Assembly: GCA_035622175.1 (NCBI GenBank)
Contig: DASPVV010000078.1
Coordinates: 41,057-105,056, forward strand
Direction: 5' to 3'
Length of the DNA: 64,000 nt
Origin: JAFAGX01 sp035622175
GTDB taxonomy: Bacteria > Acidobacteriota > Terriglobia > Terriglobales > Acidobacteriaceae
Below are positions 33,660 through 42,183 of the stretch, in pieces. Below the pieces are notes generated by a model that ran no database searches, had not been told where the DNA came from, and was given only the letters and a program-made list of their open reading frames with translations. Each line of letters starts with the position of its first letter. Position 1 is the stretch's first letter. Made by a program: the position numbers and the translations under genes.

Positions 33660-33668
33660 TTCCTCTAG
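33640..33668. repeat. Inverted repeat over the PadR promoter (likely operator)
   Basis: CTAGAGGA and TCCTCTAG are perfect 8-bp inverted copies with a 13-bp spacer that includes the -10 hexamer. A further palindrome TCTCGAGA follows at 33671-33678. The geometry suits a dimeric autorepressor; the downstream PadR protein is the natural candidate. Confidence 0.6.
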
Positions 33669-33694
33669 TCTCTCGAGAGGAGAGGCACGACGGC

Positions 33695-34024
33695 ATGACC
33701 ACAGCCAGTGATTTGGTCCAAGGGACGCTCGCTATGCTCATCCTTAAGACCCTGGATCTTGAACCGATGCACGGCTACGGCATCGGGCTTCGCATCCAGC
33801 AGATCAGCCGGGGCGCGTTTGCCGTCAACCCCGGCTCGCTGTTTCCTGCCCTCCGGCGCCTGGAGCGGGGCGGGTGGATCCGGGCCGAGTGGCGCGCCAC
33901 GGAGAATAACCGGCGGGCAAAATACTACCTTTTGACCGATCCGGGGCGCCGCAAGCTCAAAAGCGAAACCCGGGAGTGGGGAAGGCAGACGGCGGCGATT
34001 TCGAGAATTCTCGAAGCGTCGTAG
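33695..34024 (+). CDS. PadR-family transcriptional regulator
   Basis: A 109-residue winged-helix protein. DLVQGTLAMLILKTLDLEPMHGYGIGLRIQQIS, then PGSLFPALRRLERGGWIRAEW, and NNRRAKYYLLTDPGRRKL are the standard PadR blocks. A short C-terminal helix for dimerisation follows. This compact form regularly precedes acidobacterial MacB-like permeases, as here (12 bp gap), and probably represses the operon until its ligand or stress appears. The ligand is unknown. Confidence 0.93.
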   Translation: MTTASDLVQGTLAMLILKTLDLEPMHGYGIGLRIQQISRGAFAVNPGSLFPALRRLERGGWIRAEWRATENNRRAKYYLLTDPGRRKLKSETREWGRQTAAISRILEAS

Positions 34025-34036
34025 AGAGGAGCGGCC

Positions 34037-36691
34037 ATGTCGCTTCCGCGGAAGTTGTACCAGGGACTCAGAGCTCTAGGGCGAAGGCAGAAGATGGAGC
34101 AGGACATGGAGGAGGAGCTGCGCCATTATCTCGGCGCGGCCATCAGCGAAAAAACCCAGAGCGGCATGACCAGGGAAGAGGCGGCGCGGGCGGCAGGAAT
34201 CGAAATGGGAAGCCTCGAAGCTGTCAAGGACGAGATCCGCGCCGCAGGCTGGGAAGCCGGGCTGGAGGCGCTGGTCGCGGATGTTCGCTACGGGGTGCGG
34301 GTTCTCCGACGCAATCCGGGTTTTACCTGCGTTGCCGTCTTGTCGCTCGCCCTCGGCATCGGGGCGAACACGGTGGTTTTCAGCGTGCTCAACGCACTGG
34401 TGTTACGTCCGCTGCCGGTTGAGCGCCCGCAACAATTGATCTTCGTCGAAACCAACGACTCCGGCCTCGGGCATTCCTTTCCTACCTACCGGGATCTCCG
34501 CGATCGCAATCAGACTTTGGCCGGGCTGGCGGGTTATCGGATCGCCCCCATGGAGCTCGAATCCGCCAGCGGTCCCACCCGCATCTGGGGTTTGCTGGCC
34601 ACCGGAAACTATTTCGATCTTCTCGGCATCCGCCCCGCGCTGGGCCGCTTTTTCCATGCCGCGGAAGATCTCCTTCCCCGCGCCAGCCCCTACGTTGTGC
34701 TGAGCGATCGCGCTTGGCGCACTCGATTTGGCGGTGATTCGACCATCGTCGGAAAAACGATTCGCATCAACCGCCTACCCTATACCGTACTCGGCGTGGC
34801 GCCCGCTTCCTTTCGCGGCACCGAGCTCTGGTACTGGCCCGATGTCTGGGTGCCGATGATGATGGAGCCGCAGATTGAAAACCATGCCGGCAGCGGCTGG
34901 CTCGAGAACCGAAACACTTGGAATACCTGGGTGATTGGCCGGCTCAAGCCCGGCACGTCGAGTGCTCAGGCGCTCGCCAACCTGAATGCCATTGCTGCCC
35001 AGCTCGCCCGCGAACATCCCAACAACAACGAGGGCCTGCAGTTCAAGCTGGCGAAGCCCGGACTCGCCGGTGACTACATTGGCGGGCCAACCAAGGCGTT
35101 CACCCTGGGTGTGCTCAGCCTTGCCTCCATGGTGTTGCTCGCCGCGTGCGCCAACTTAGCCAGCCTGCTGGCGGCGCGCGCCGCCGACCGGCAAAGGGAA
35201 ATCGCCATCCGGCTTTCGATTGGCGCCGGGCGCGCGCGTGTCCTGCGTCAGGTGCTTACTGAGACTCTGGTGCTGTCGTTCGCCGGGGGAACGGCAGGAT
35301 GCGTACTTTCCCTGGTCTTGTGCCGGGCGCTCAGCCGCTGGCAGGCGCCACTGGATTTTCCGGTCCGGATGGATGTCAATCCCGACTGGCGAGTGTTCCT
35401 TTTCGCCGTCGTGATCTCGGTGCTGGCCGGAGCCCTTTTCGGCTGCGCGCCCGCTTGGGGCGCCTCCCAAACCGACGCTAGCGCAGTGCTCAAGGGCGCC
35501 CTCCGGAACTGGGGACACCGTCGGCTGCCGTTCCGCGACTTGCTCGTAGTGGTGCAAGTCGCCCTCTGCTTCCTCCTCGTTGCCGCCTGTCTGACCTCGG
35601 TGCGGGGGCTCGAGCGCGTGCTCAAGATGCGCCTGGGCTTCGAACCCGAGGGGGTTTCGCTGGTATCGTTTGATCTCGGCCTGGCCGGCTACGCTGACGA
35701 GGAGGGCCGGATGTTTCAGCGGCGCGTGCTCGACACCGTGAAACAACTGCCAGGGGTCCGTTCCGCGGCTTATTCCAACTCCGTTCCCCTCAGCCTCGAC
35801 CAATCGACGACTACGGTATTTCCCGGTGACAAGACTCCGCTCGAGCCGGCAGAGGGTATCCAAGCGCAGGAGTACCAGATCTCGCCGGGATACTTCGCGA
35901 CCATGGGTACCGTTTTGGTTGCCGGTGAGGACTTTGCCTGGCACGACGCGAACGGGCGCGAAGTTGCCATTGTCAACCTCTCCTTTGCCAAACGGGTGTT
36001 GGGCACCGAGAACGCCGTAGGAAAGCAATTTCGCGAGAGTTCCAAGGGTCCTTTGGTGGAAGTGATCGGTATGGTCGAAGATGGCAAGTATGGCAGTCTT
36101 ACCGAGTCTCCTACGCCCGCGGTCTTCTGGCCCATCCTCGAGCGTTACAACTCCACCACCACCCTCGAAGTGAGGTCATCCCTACCCGCCAGTCAGATGG
36201 TCGACGACCTGCGGCGGGCAGTTGCAAGCCTCGATCGACAGCTGCCCCTTTACGGGGCGGGCAGTCTCGAGCAAATGCTCGGCTTCGCATTCTTACCGGC
36301 CCGGGCGGCCGCCGTCGCCTTGAGCGCTTTTGGCCTGCTGGCGATCATGCTGGCGATCACGGGTGTTCACGGCCTGGTCTCCTACGCCGTGGCTAGGCGC
36401 GTGCGCGAGATCGGCATTCGCATCGCTGTGGGGGCGTCTCCTTCGCAACTGTTGCGGCTGGTAGTCGGCAGGATCGCGGTGTTGTTGGCGATTGGCGCGA
36501 TGATCGGCTTGCTATTAGCGCTGGCCGCGGATCAGGTGCTCGCCAGCGTGGTTTACCAGGTTTCAGCCCGCGATCCGCAGATTCTCGCAGCCGTGCTGGC
36601 CGCGGTTGCGCTGCTGGGGTTGGTTTCGTCCTGGGCGCCCACCCACCGAGCATTGCGCATCGATCCCATGGTGGCGCTGCGATGGGAATGA
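34037..36691 (+). CDS. ADOP-type (MacB/FtsX-like) permease
   Basis: An 884-residue acidobacterial duplicated orphan permease. The cytoplasmic N-terminus (about 1-75) has the family motif with EQDMEEELRHYL and GMTREEAARAA. TM1 follows NPGFTCVAVLSLALGIGANTVVFS, with a MacB-like periplasmic domain. Two FtsX domains follow, the first around LLAACANLASLLAARAADRQREIAIRLSIGAGR and the second around ARRVREIGIRIAVGASPSQLLRLV. The C-terminus AHRALRIDPMVALRWE is standard. No ATPase gene accompanies it, which is the rule for this group. Function unproven; efflux or mechanotransmission is inferred from MacB. Confidence 0.92.
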   Translation: MSLPRKLYQGLRALGRRQKMEQDMEEELRHYLGAAISEKTQSGMTREEAARAAGIEMGSLEAVKDEIRAAGWEAGLEALVADVRYGVRVLRRNPGFTCVAVLSLALGIGANTVVFSVLNALVLRPLPVERPQQLIFVETNDSGLGHSFPTYRDLRDRNQTLAGLAGYRIAPMELESASGPTRIWGLLATGNYFDLLGIRPALGRFFHAAEDLLPRASPYVVLSDRAWRTRFGGDSTIVGKTIRINRLPYTVLGVAPASFRGTELWYWPDVWVPMMMEPQIENHAGSGWLENRNTWNTWVIGRLKPGTSSAQALANLNAIAAQLAREHPNNNEGLQFKLAKPGLAGDYIGGPTKAFTLGVLSLASMVLLAACANLASLLAARAADRQREIAIRLSIGAGRARVLRQVLTETLVLSFAGGTAGCVLSLVLCRALSRWQAPLDFPVRMDVNPDWRVFLFAVVISVLAGALFGCAPAWGASQTDASAVLKGALRNWGHRRLPFRDLLVVVQVALCFLLVAACLTSVRGLERVLKMRLGFEPEGVSLVSFDLGLAGYADEEGRMFQRRVLDTVKQLPGVRSAAYSNSVPLSLDQSTTTVFPGDKTPLEPAEGIQAQEYQISPGYFATMGTVLVAGEDFAWHDANGREVAIVNLSFAKRVLGTENAVGKQFRESSKGPLVEVIGMVEDGKYGSLTESPTPAVFWPILERYNSTTTLEVRSSLPASQMVDDLRRAVASLDRQLPLYGAGSLEQMLGFAFLPARAAAVALSAFGLLAIMLAITGVHGLVSYAVARRVREIGIRIAVGASPSQLLRLVVGRIAVLLAIGAMIGLLLALAADQVLASVVYQVSARDPQILAAVLAAVALLGLVSSWAPTHRALRIDPMVALRWE

Positions 36692-36745
36692 CGCAGGACC
36701 CTCTTGCAACAGCTGTCAACTTTCGTTTCCGGACGGGCCTAGGAG

Positions 36746-38149
36746 ATGCTCGAAGCCAGCGAAGAGGTTTACTCCTCGCTCCGCCGTCGCTTTAAGGGTG
36801 ATTTGCTTCGTCCCGGCGAAAGCGGCTATGAAGCGGCGCGGGCCATTTGGAATGGTCTGGTAGCACGCGCCCCCGGACTTATCGCTCTCTGCGCGGACCC
36901 GAGCGATGTCGAAAACGCGGTTCGAGCCGCCTCTCAGGTTGGAATTTTGACCGCCGTGCGTTGCGGAGGGCATAGTCTTGCAGGGTTCAGCACTTGCGAT
37001 CGTGGCTTGGTCATTGACCTCTCCAGAATGCGCCGAGTGGTGGTGGATTCCGAGGCCCGCCGGGCTCGGATCGCAGGCGGTTGCCTGCTCGGGACGGTGG
37101 ATGCCGCGACCCAAAGAGCAGGACTGGTCTTTCCCTCCGGCGTGGTTTCTCACACGGGTGCGTCCGGCCTGATTTTGGGTGGAGGGACCGGCTGGCTCAC
37201 GCGGCGATTCGGACTGTCCTGCGATAACGTCGAGGGATTCACCCTCGTCACCTGCGACGGTGCTGTGGTGCGAGCCAGCTCCAAGGAGAACCTGGATCTG
37301 TTTTGGGCGTTGCGGGGAGGGGGCGGCAACTTTGGAGTTGTGACCGAATTCGAGGTGAAACTCCATCCCCTGACCGCGGTGGTGTTTGCGGAAGGACTGT
37401 CCCCAGAGGCTGATATCGGTTCGCTTCTCGCCTACTGGAGAAACTTCATGGCCGAAGCCCCGCTCGATTTGAAGTGGAACATTAGTCTGCGCCTGGCTCC
37501 ACATACGAACACCGTGCCCGCGGCGCTTCGCGGTCAGCCCGTGGCCAGCAACTCCCTGGTTTGGACTGGCGACCCCGCCGCCGGCCGCTCCTATCTCGCG
37601 GGTGCGCTTGCCCGCTGCCGCCCGGATTCTGTGAGCAGCAAGATCATCTCGTTTCTGGACTTGCAAACCATGGCCGATGCCGATTTTCCGCATGGCCGGC
37701 GCTATTACACGAAATCGGGTTATTTCAGCGACCTCGACGAGCGCAGCATCGCTTCGATGGCGGAAGCGGTGGCCACGATTCCGTCATCGGAAACCCAAAT
37801 TGAACTGGCTTATCTTGGCGGGGCGGCGGCGCAGGTCGCGCCGAGAGAGACCGCATTCGGCGATCGCAGTGCTCCTATTATTATGAACTTGCTGGCGAGT
37901 TGGTCGGATGCCACGGCGGACGCGAGTAACCTCTCGTGGATTCGAGGGCTGTTCAGGAGACTTCGGCCAGCGATGAAACCGGGTGCGTATGTGAATTTCA
38001 TGAGCGCAGACGAGCAGGATCGCGTGCCCGAAGCTTATCAGGAGCGTTGGGATCGCATGGTTGCGGTTAAGTCGCACTACGATCCAACGAACTTCTTCCG
38101 GCTGAATCAGAATGTTCCACCACGGAAGCTTCCACCCACGCATCCCTAG
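36746..38149 (+). CDS. FAD-linked oxidoreductase, BBE-like (berberine bridge enzyme family)
   Basis: A 467-residue flavoenzyme of the VAO/PCMH fold. The FAD-binding part has VRCGGHSLAGFSTCDRGLVIDLS, where the His of GGHS is the usual site of covalent 8-alpha attachment. It continues with GASGLILGGGTGWLTRRFGLSCDNVEGF and LFWALRGGGGNFGVVTEFEVKLHP. The second cysteine linkage of bicovalent enzymes is not evident. The C-terminal BBE segment is YDPTNFFRLNQNVPP. It oxidises an alcohol, sugar or phenolic; the substrate is unknown. There is no signal peptide. It lies 54 bp after the ADOP gene but probably is not functionally linked. Confidence 0.9.
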   Translation: MLEASEEVYSSLRRRFKGDLLRPGESGYEAARAIWNGLVARAPGLIALCADPSDVENAVRAASQVGILTAVRCGGHSLAGFSTCDRGLVIDLSRMRRVVVDSEARRARIAGGCLLGTVDAATQRAGLVFPSGVVSHTGASGLILGGGTGWLTRRFGLSCDNVEGFTLVTCDGAVVRASSKENLDLFWALRGGGGNFGVVTEFEVKLHPLTAVVFAEGLSPEADIGSLLAYWRNFMAEAPLDLKWNISLRLAPHTNTVPAALRGQPVASNSLVWTGDPAAGRSYLAGALARCRPDSVSSKIISFLDLQTMADADFPHGRRYYTKSGYFSDLDERSIASMAEAVATIPSSETQIELAYLGGAAAQVAPRETAFGDRSAPIIMNLLASWSDATADASNLSWIRGLFRRLRPAMKPGAYVNFMSADEQDRVPEAYQERWDRMVAVKSHYDPTNFFRLNQNVPPRKLPPTHP

Positions 38150-38292
38150 CTCAAACAGACCCCATCGGGCTGCACTCATTGTCGATCCGGAACTTGGGGT
38201 ACGCTAACGGAGCAGCAGGTAAGGAATACGGGTTGCGATACGGTTTTAGAGCGATGGCATTGCCCCAAAACATAAACTTCTTGGAGGACGCT

Positions 38293-39504
38293 ATGAGAAA
38301 TCTGTTTTGCGTTGCAGTCGGGTTGGCGATGGCCTGCCCTAGCCACGCCGCGCCGATGCGCGCTCGCGATCTTGGTGTGCCATTCGAGGGAACACCCGGC
38401 GCGCGGAACGCGATGACCGACGTTGCCGGTGTAGAGGTGGGCCAGATTACGTTGATCAAGGGCGAAGGTGTGCTCAAAGTTGGCGCGGGACCGGTTAGAA
38501 CGGGCGTGACGATCATCCTCCCGCGAGGACACGACAATAGCCAGCCCGTCTACGGCGGATATTTCAACCTCAACGGTAATGGCGAGATGACTGGGCAGGC
38601 TTATTTGCAGGATTTCGGTGTCATCAAGGGTCCTATCGGCATCAGCAACACGAATGCGATCGGCCAGGTCTACGCCGGCATTCAGCAATGGACACAGACC
38701 CGATTCGGAGAAGCGGCCGATCCCCTCGTGGCCGAGACTGACGACGAAGACCTGAACGATCTCGGCGGTTTCCACGTCACTCCGGAGGCAGTTCTTGCAG
38801 CCATCGAGGCCGCAAAGCCGGGACAGGTTCAAGAGGGAAATGTCGGCGGCGGCACTGGCATGGAATGCTTCGGCTTTAAGGGCGGAATCGGCACCGCCTC
38901 TCGCCAAGTTGTCATTGGCTCCGAACGCTACACGATTGGTGCACTTGTTCAGTGCAACACGGGTGACCAGCGCGACCTGCTGATCGCCGGAGTCCCCGTC
39001 GGAAGGGAGATATCCAGGCGTTGGCTGCCATGTTTTGACCCCCTGCTATCACCCCCCGACAAACTCCCCAAATGCGTTGGCGACGGGGCGGACAGGAAGG
39101 CACCCCCCGACCACGGTTCGATTATCATTGCTGTCGCGACCGATGCCCCCCTCATCCCCGTGCAGTTAAATCGTGTCGCGAAACGCGCGGCTATGGGCCT
39201 GGCCAGGCTCGGATCGTATTCGGGCGATGAATCGGGCGACCTCATTGTCACATTTTCGACGAGTCCATCCGTGGTGAATCATCCGGACCAGACGACTTCG
39301 CCGTCGTCGATCACCCAGATCCCCAGCGTGGAGATGGACAAGTTGTTTGAAGCCACTGTTGAGGCAACCGAGGAAGCGATCGTGAACGCCATGGTCGCAG
39401 CCCAGACTATGACCGGAGTCAACGGCTATCGCGCTTTCGGTCTACCCCATGACGAGTTGCGCGCGATTCTCAAGCGCTACAACCGGCTGGGAAACAGCTA
39501 TTAA
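38293..39504 (+). CDS. P1-family (DmpA-like) aminopeptidase, exported
   Basis: A 403-residue autoproteolytic N-terminal-nucleophile-like peptidase of the DmpA/BapA family. A signal peptide (RNLFCVAVGLAMACPSHAA) is followed by RARDLGVPFEGTPGARNAMTDV. Family blocks include GPIGISNTNAIGQVY, EGNVGGGTGMECFGFKGGIGTASR and GALVQCNTG. Self-cleavage should occur before Ser276 in DHGSIIIAVATDAPL. The ATG has TTGGAGG upstream and begins the signal peptide; the longer frame is rejected. Likely action is on D- or beta-amino peptides outside the cytoplasm. Confidence 0.92.
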   Translation: MRNLFCVAVGLAMACPSHAAPMRARDLGVPFEGTPGARNAMTDVAGVEVGQITLIKGEGVLKVGAGPVRTGVTIILPRGHDNSQPVYGGYFNLNGNGEMTGQAYLQDFGVIKGPIGISNTNAIGQVYAGIQQWTQTRFGEAADPLVAETDDEDLNDLGGFHVTPEAVLAAIEAAKPGQVQEGNVGGGTGMECFGFKGGIGTASRQVVIGSERYTIGALVQCNTGDQRDLLIAGVPVGREISRRWLPCFDPLLSPPDKLPKCVGDGADRKAPPDHGSIIIAVATDAPLIPVQLNRVAKRAAMGLARLGSYSGDESGDLIVTFSTSPSVVNHPDQTTSPSSITQIPSVEMDKLFEATVEATEEAIVNAMVAAQTMTGVNGYRAFGLPHDELRAILKRYNRLGNSY

Positions 39505-39981
39505 GCTAGCTGTCGACCTTCGATGCGAGAACATTCGTAGGATCCGGAACTAGGAAGCGGAATGAAGTGGACTTCCACTCCATCCCGTCCGGCGAGGGTT
39601 AAGCTCGCTCCCACTCGATCAGGGACCCGAATCAGAAAAAGTCAGAAAAATACGGCTGCGTAGCACTATTTATGGGTTAAGCACGAGTAAAGTTTTAGGA
39701 ATGTTCCAACCCGCAAAGCTTGGGCAGACGTGTCCGCGAGTCGGTTGAGTTCTCGCCGTAAAGGGTTCGCTACGCCGCACCTGCAAAACGGCGGCGCGGC
39801 CCTTGACGGCTCCGGGCCGTTCAGGCGCGGGCCTTTCTCCTTCGCATCAGCCGAAGGGAGATATAAGAATTACGAAGGAAATCCCAGAGATGTTCCGTTG
39901 GGCGCTGCGCGGCGTACAATTTTTCCTCGAATTAGAGACAAATCCCACCCGCTCGTTTGTCTAAGTACATGAGGCCGCAAA
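39505..39981. other. Intergenic region with clustered palindromes ahead of the ECF sigma operon
   Basis: No gene is seen in 477 bp. Three inverted elements cluster: GGCCC/GGGCC (39798-39818) overlapping ACGGC/GCCGT (39806-39820); CCTTCG/CGAAGG (39839-39857); and GACAAA/TTTGTC (39937-39961). A TACAAT at 39915-39920 may be a -10 element about 60 bp before the sigma gene. Confidence 0.4.
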
Positions 39982-40494
39982 GTGCAGCCCAACAGCCGTG
40001 ATGCTACCGAAATCGAGTCGTTGTATCGCCAGCATGGCTCGGCGCTGCTGCTTTTCGCGACAGCGATTGCCGGCGACCGGGGTCGCGCTCACGATGCGGT
40101 TCAGCAAGTATTTCTCAAGATGATCGAGGACGGCAATTTGCGCCAGGTTGAGGACAAAAAGGCTTATCTGTTCGCGTGCGTACGCAATGTTGTTCTGAAC
40201 GAAGCCAAGGTTCAGCGGCGGAACACGGTCCTCGACCCGGACTCTGCCTGGTTCAACCCGCCGGACCGGGACTACGCGGCAGAACTGAACCTTCGGCGGG
40301 CGCTGTGCACTCTTCCCGACGATCAGAGACAGGTAGTCGTCCTGCATGTCTGGGGCGAACTTACTTTCTCTCAGATCGCCGATCTTTTGGAGATCAGCGC
40401 AAGTACGGCGGCATCCAGATACCGGTACGCGCTTGCCAGGTTACGCGAATCAATGTGCGCGAAGGAGGATTCCTGTGCCAACTCCCGATCTTGA
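39982..40494 (+). CDS. ECF-type RNA polymerase sigma factor
   Basis: A 170-residue sigma factor with regions 2 and 4 only. Region 2 is DATEIESLYRQHGSALLLFATAI, then AHDAVQQVFLKMIEDG and KAYLFACVRNVVLNEAK. Region 4 is RRALCTLPDDQRQVVVLHVWGELTFSQIADLLEISASTAASRYRYALARLRE. A GTG start is used, with no strong ribosome-binding site. The next gene starts inside its last 20 nt in another frame, so translation is coupled. The target promoter is unknown. Confidence 0.93.
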   Translation: MQPNSRDATEIESLYRQHGSALLLFATAIAGDRGRAHDAVQQVFLKMIEDGNLRQVEDKKAYLFACVRNVVLNEAKVQRRNTVLDPDSAWFNPPDRDYAAELNLRRALCTLPDDQRQVVVLHVWGELTFSQIADLLEISASTAASRYRYALARLRESMCAKEDSCANSRS

Positions 40495-40903
40495 TGATGA
40501 GCGATTTAATAATGAGAGAGATGACCGATTCGAAACCTATTTGAAGCACTTTCGCCCACTGGCTCCCGAGCCGCTCCAGATCGAGACGCCTAGGCGCGCC
40601 ACTCGGCGTTCCTTCGTATTCGCTGCGTGGGCCGCGGTCGTCGCAGTCATCCTGATCGCATCGGTACTCGCCTTGCTCTCTCGCACCGGCCGGTCCAGCG
40701 ATGGTCCAGGAAACTTAGCGGGCGGGGAGCAGCTTACAAACCAGCAACCGCTGACCATCGGCAGTGCGAACGCTTGGCTGGCTCACGCGCCGTCGGTTGA
40801 TGCAGCCCTTGATCGTGTGCCATTTCATCGACAATCAACCCCACTGCCGAAAGGCAAACAGAGCGCCCTTGCCGTGCTCAGCGAGGACAACGACAAACTA
40901 TGA
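40475..40903 (+). CDS. Single-pass membrane protein, probable anti-sigma factor
   Basis: A 142-residue protein with an acidic N-terminal cytoplasmic region (residues 1-45), one membrane helix (VFAAWAAVVAVILIASVLALL, about 48-68) and an extracytoplasmic tail of about 70 residues. GTG with a strong GGAGG sets the start inside the sigma gene. Cotranscription and topology point to an anti-sigma factor, but the zinc-binding His-Cys-Cys motif of typical ECF anti-sigmas is absent, so it would be a divergent type. Its stop overlaps the next gene's ATG. Confidence 0.75.
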   Translation: MPTPDLDDERFNNERDDRFETYLKHFRPLAPEPLQIETPRRATRRSFVFAAWAAVVAVILIASVLALLSRTGRSSDGPGNLAGGEQLTNQQPLTIGSANAWLAHAPSVDAALDRVPFHRQSTPLPKGKQSALAVLSEDNDKL

Positions 40904-41772
40904 ACACCTTTCGTTCTATTCCAGTGATCATTTTGCTCTTGGCCGTGCAAATTAGCTCTGCGTCCTCAAACCGGGAGACCAACCTCGGCCCGAACGCCGC
41001 TTTGCTCTACTGGACTGCATTTTCCGAAATGCAGGATTCCGCCATCAGTGACGCGAAGGAACTGAATAAAGTCCTCGACGGTAAGGTTCCTTACGACGAT
41101 TTGAAATACAAAGATCTGGTTGAGAAGAACCGGTTTGCACTCGACATCATGGCACGTGGAGCTAGTCGTCCATTCTGTGACTGGGGCTTGGGTTACGGCT
41201 ACGCCGAGGAGATGGGACCGGCAACGCCAGTTGGCTATGTTTGGAAAGCGCGGGCCCTCGGCAGCCTCAATGTTCTCTACGCCTTTCACCTGCAGGCCGC
41301 CGGGGAAAGGGACGCATCGGTACGAGCGCTGGCTGCTGGAATACTCTTCTCGCATGACGTCGCGAACGGGGGAACGCTGGTGTCCGCTTTGGTCGCGAAG
41401 CGTCTTCTTCTCGCACATTTTAATGCTGTGGCGCTTGCGCTTCACACGGGAGGGCTGTCCACCACGCAACGGCTGGTCCTGCAAAAAGCGATTGCCCAGC
41501 TCGGACCGGAAGGCATCGATTGGCAATCCGCTGTGCATCGGGAGATGGAAGTCCTTCATAGGGCGGACCCGAGCGATTCTGCCGCCCTAGCAGAGATCGA
41601 GCCCGTCTATCTAAAAGCGCTCAACAATCCTTCCACACTGTCGGCGCTTGAGTCGATGCGCTCCAGCGCGCCGCCGGCGTTGAAGGACATCATTCCCAAT
41701 CCCAAGCGCGTCCTGGACGAGAGGCAAGAGTTAAGCGACAAGATGCTACAGGTGCGCTCGTTGTTGCAATGA
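40900..41772 (+). CDS. Exported protein, third gene of the ECF sigma operon, function unknown
   Basis: A 290-residue protein with a signal peptide (SIPVIILLLAVQISSASS). The mature part is all-helical by composition: NAALLYWTAFSEMQD, then RGASRPFCDWGLGYGYAEEMGP, and VSALVAKRLLLAHFNAVALALHTGGLS. The rest, LNNPSTLSALES and QELSDKMLQVRSLL, has coiled-coil character. I do not recognise it. The ATG overlaps the stop of the membrane protein gene (ATGA), so all three genes form one translationally coupled operon and this protein may act as the extracytoplasmic sensor or target of the sigma system. Confidence 0.75.
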   Translation: MNTFRSIPVIILLLAVQISSASSNRETNLGPNAALLYWTAFSEMQDSAISDAKELNKVLDGKVPYDDLKYKDLVEKNRFALDIMARGASRPFCDWGLGYGYAEEMGPATPVGYVWKARALGSLNVLYAFHLQAAGERDASVRALAAGILFSHDVANGGTLVSALVAKRLLLAHFNAVALALHTGGLSTTQRLVLQKAIAQLGPEGIDWQSAVHREMEVLHRADPSDSAALAEIEPVYLKALNNPSTLSALESMRSSAPPALKDIIPNPKRVLDERQELSDKMLQVRSLLQ

Positions 41773-42183
41773 TCGTTGTTGAGACGAGGCCCGCGTGAAG
41801 TAACAAACTGCAGGCGTCTCTTCAGGTCGCCGACGTAGGCACGCATTTCTAAGTTTTATGGGACTGCAGCTTCCAAGCCTCGCGCGGACTCATTGCTTGA
41901 TTTCAGTTTAGCGAGCTTCTAAACGCGCTGCGAATCTGCGAGGGCAAAAAAAAGGCGCGGATAAGAATCCAGACGAAAGAATAGCTGGGACTCTAGCGGA
42001 CTCATATAAATCTCGGATGGCTGCCGGAGCCGGAAATCACCCACAGATTTTGCTAACGAAGCAAGAAACTTCCCCAACACCGCAGCACACCCGGCCCCGC
42101 CGCGGGAGTCAGCGCCCGACGGTTCCAGGCGAAGGCCCTTCGCTTGCGAACAGCGGAAGCCGCCCGAACCCGGTCGCCGGCCA
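41773..42183. other. Gene-free convergent interval
   Basis: About 410 bp between two converging genes. A short A-rich stretch (AAAAAAAA-like at about 41944) stands out. Open frames are Arg/Pro-rich by chance. No clear terminator hairpin is seen for either gene. Confidence 0.35.

Noticed and set aside
37200..37260. Bicovalent flavin attachment in the BBE-like enzyme through the Cys of GLSCDN
   Set aside because: This Cys occurs in many monocovalent members; position does not match the known second attachment site.
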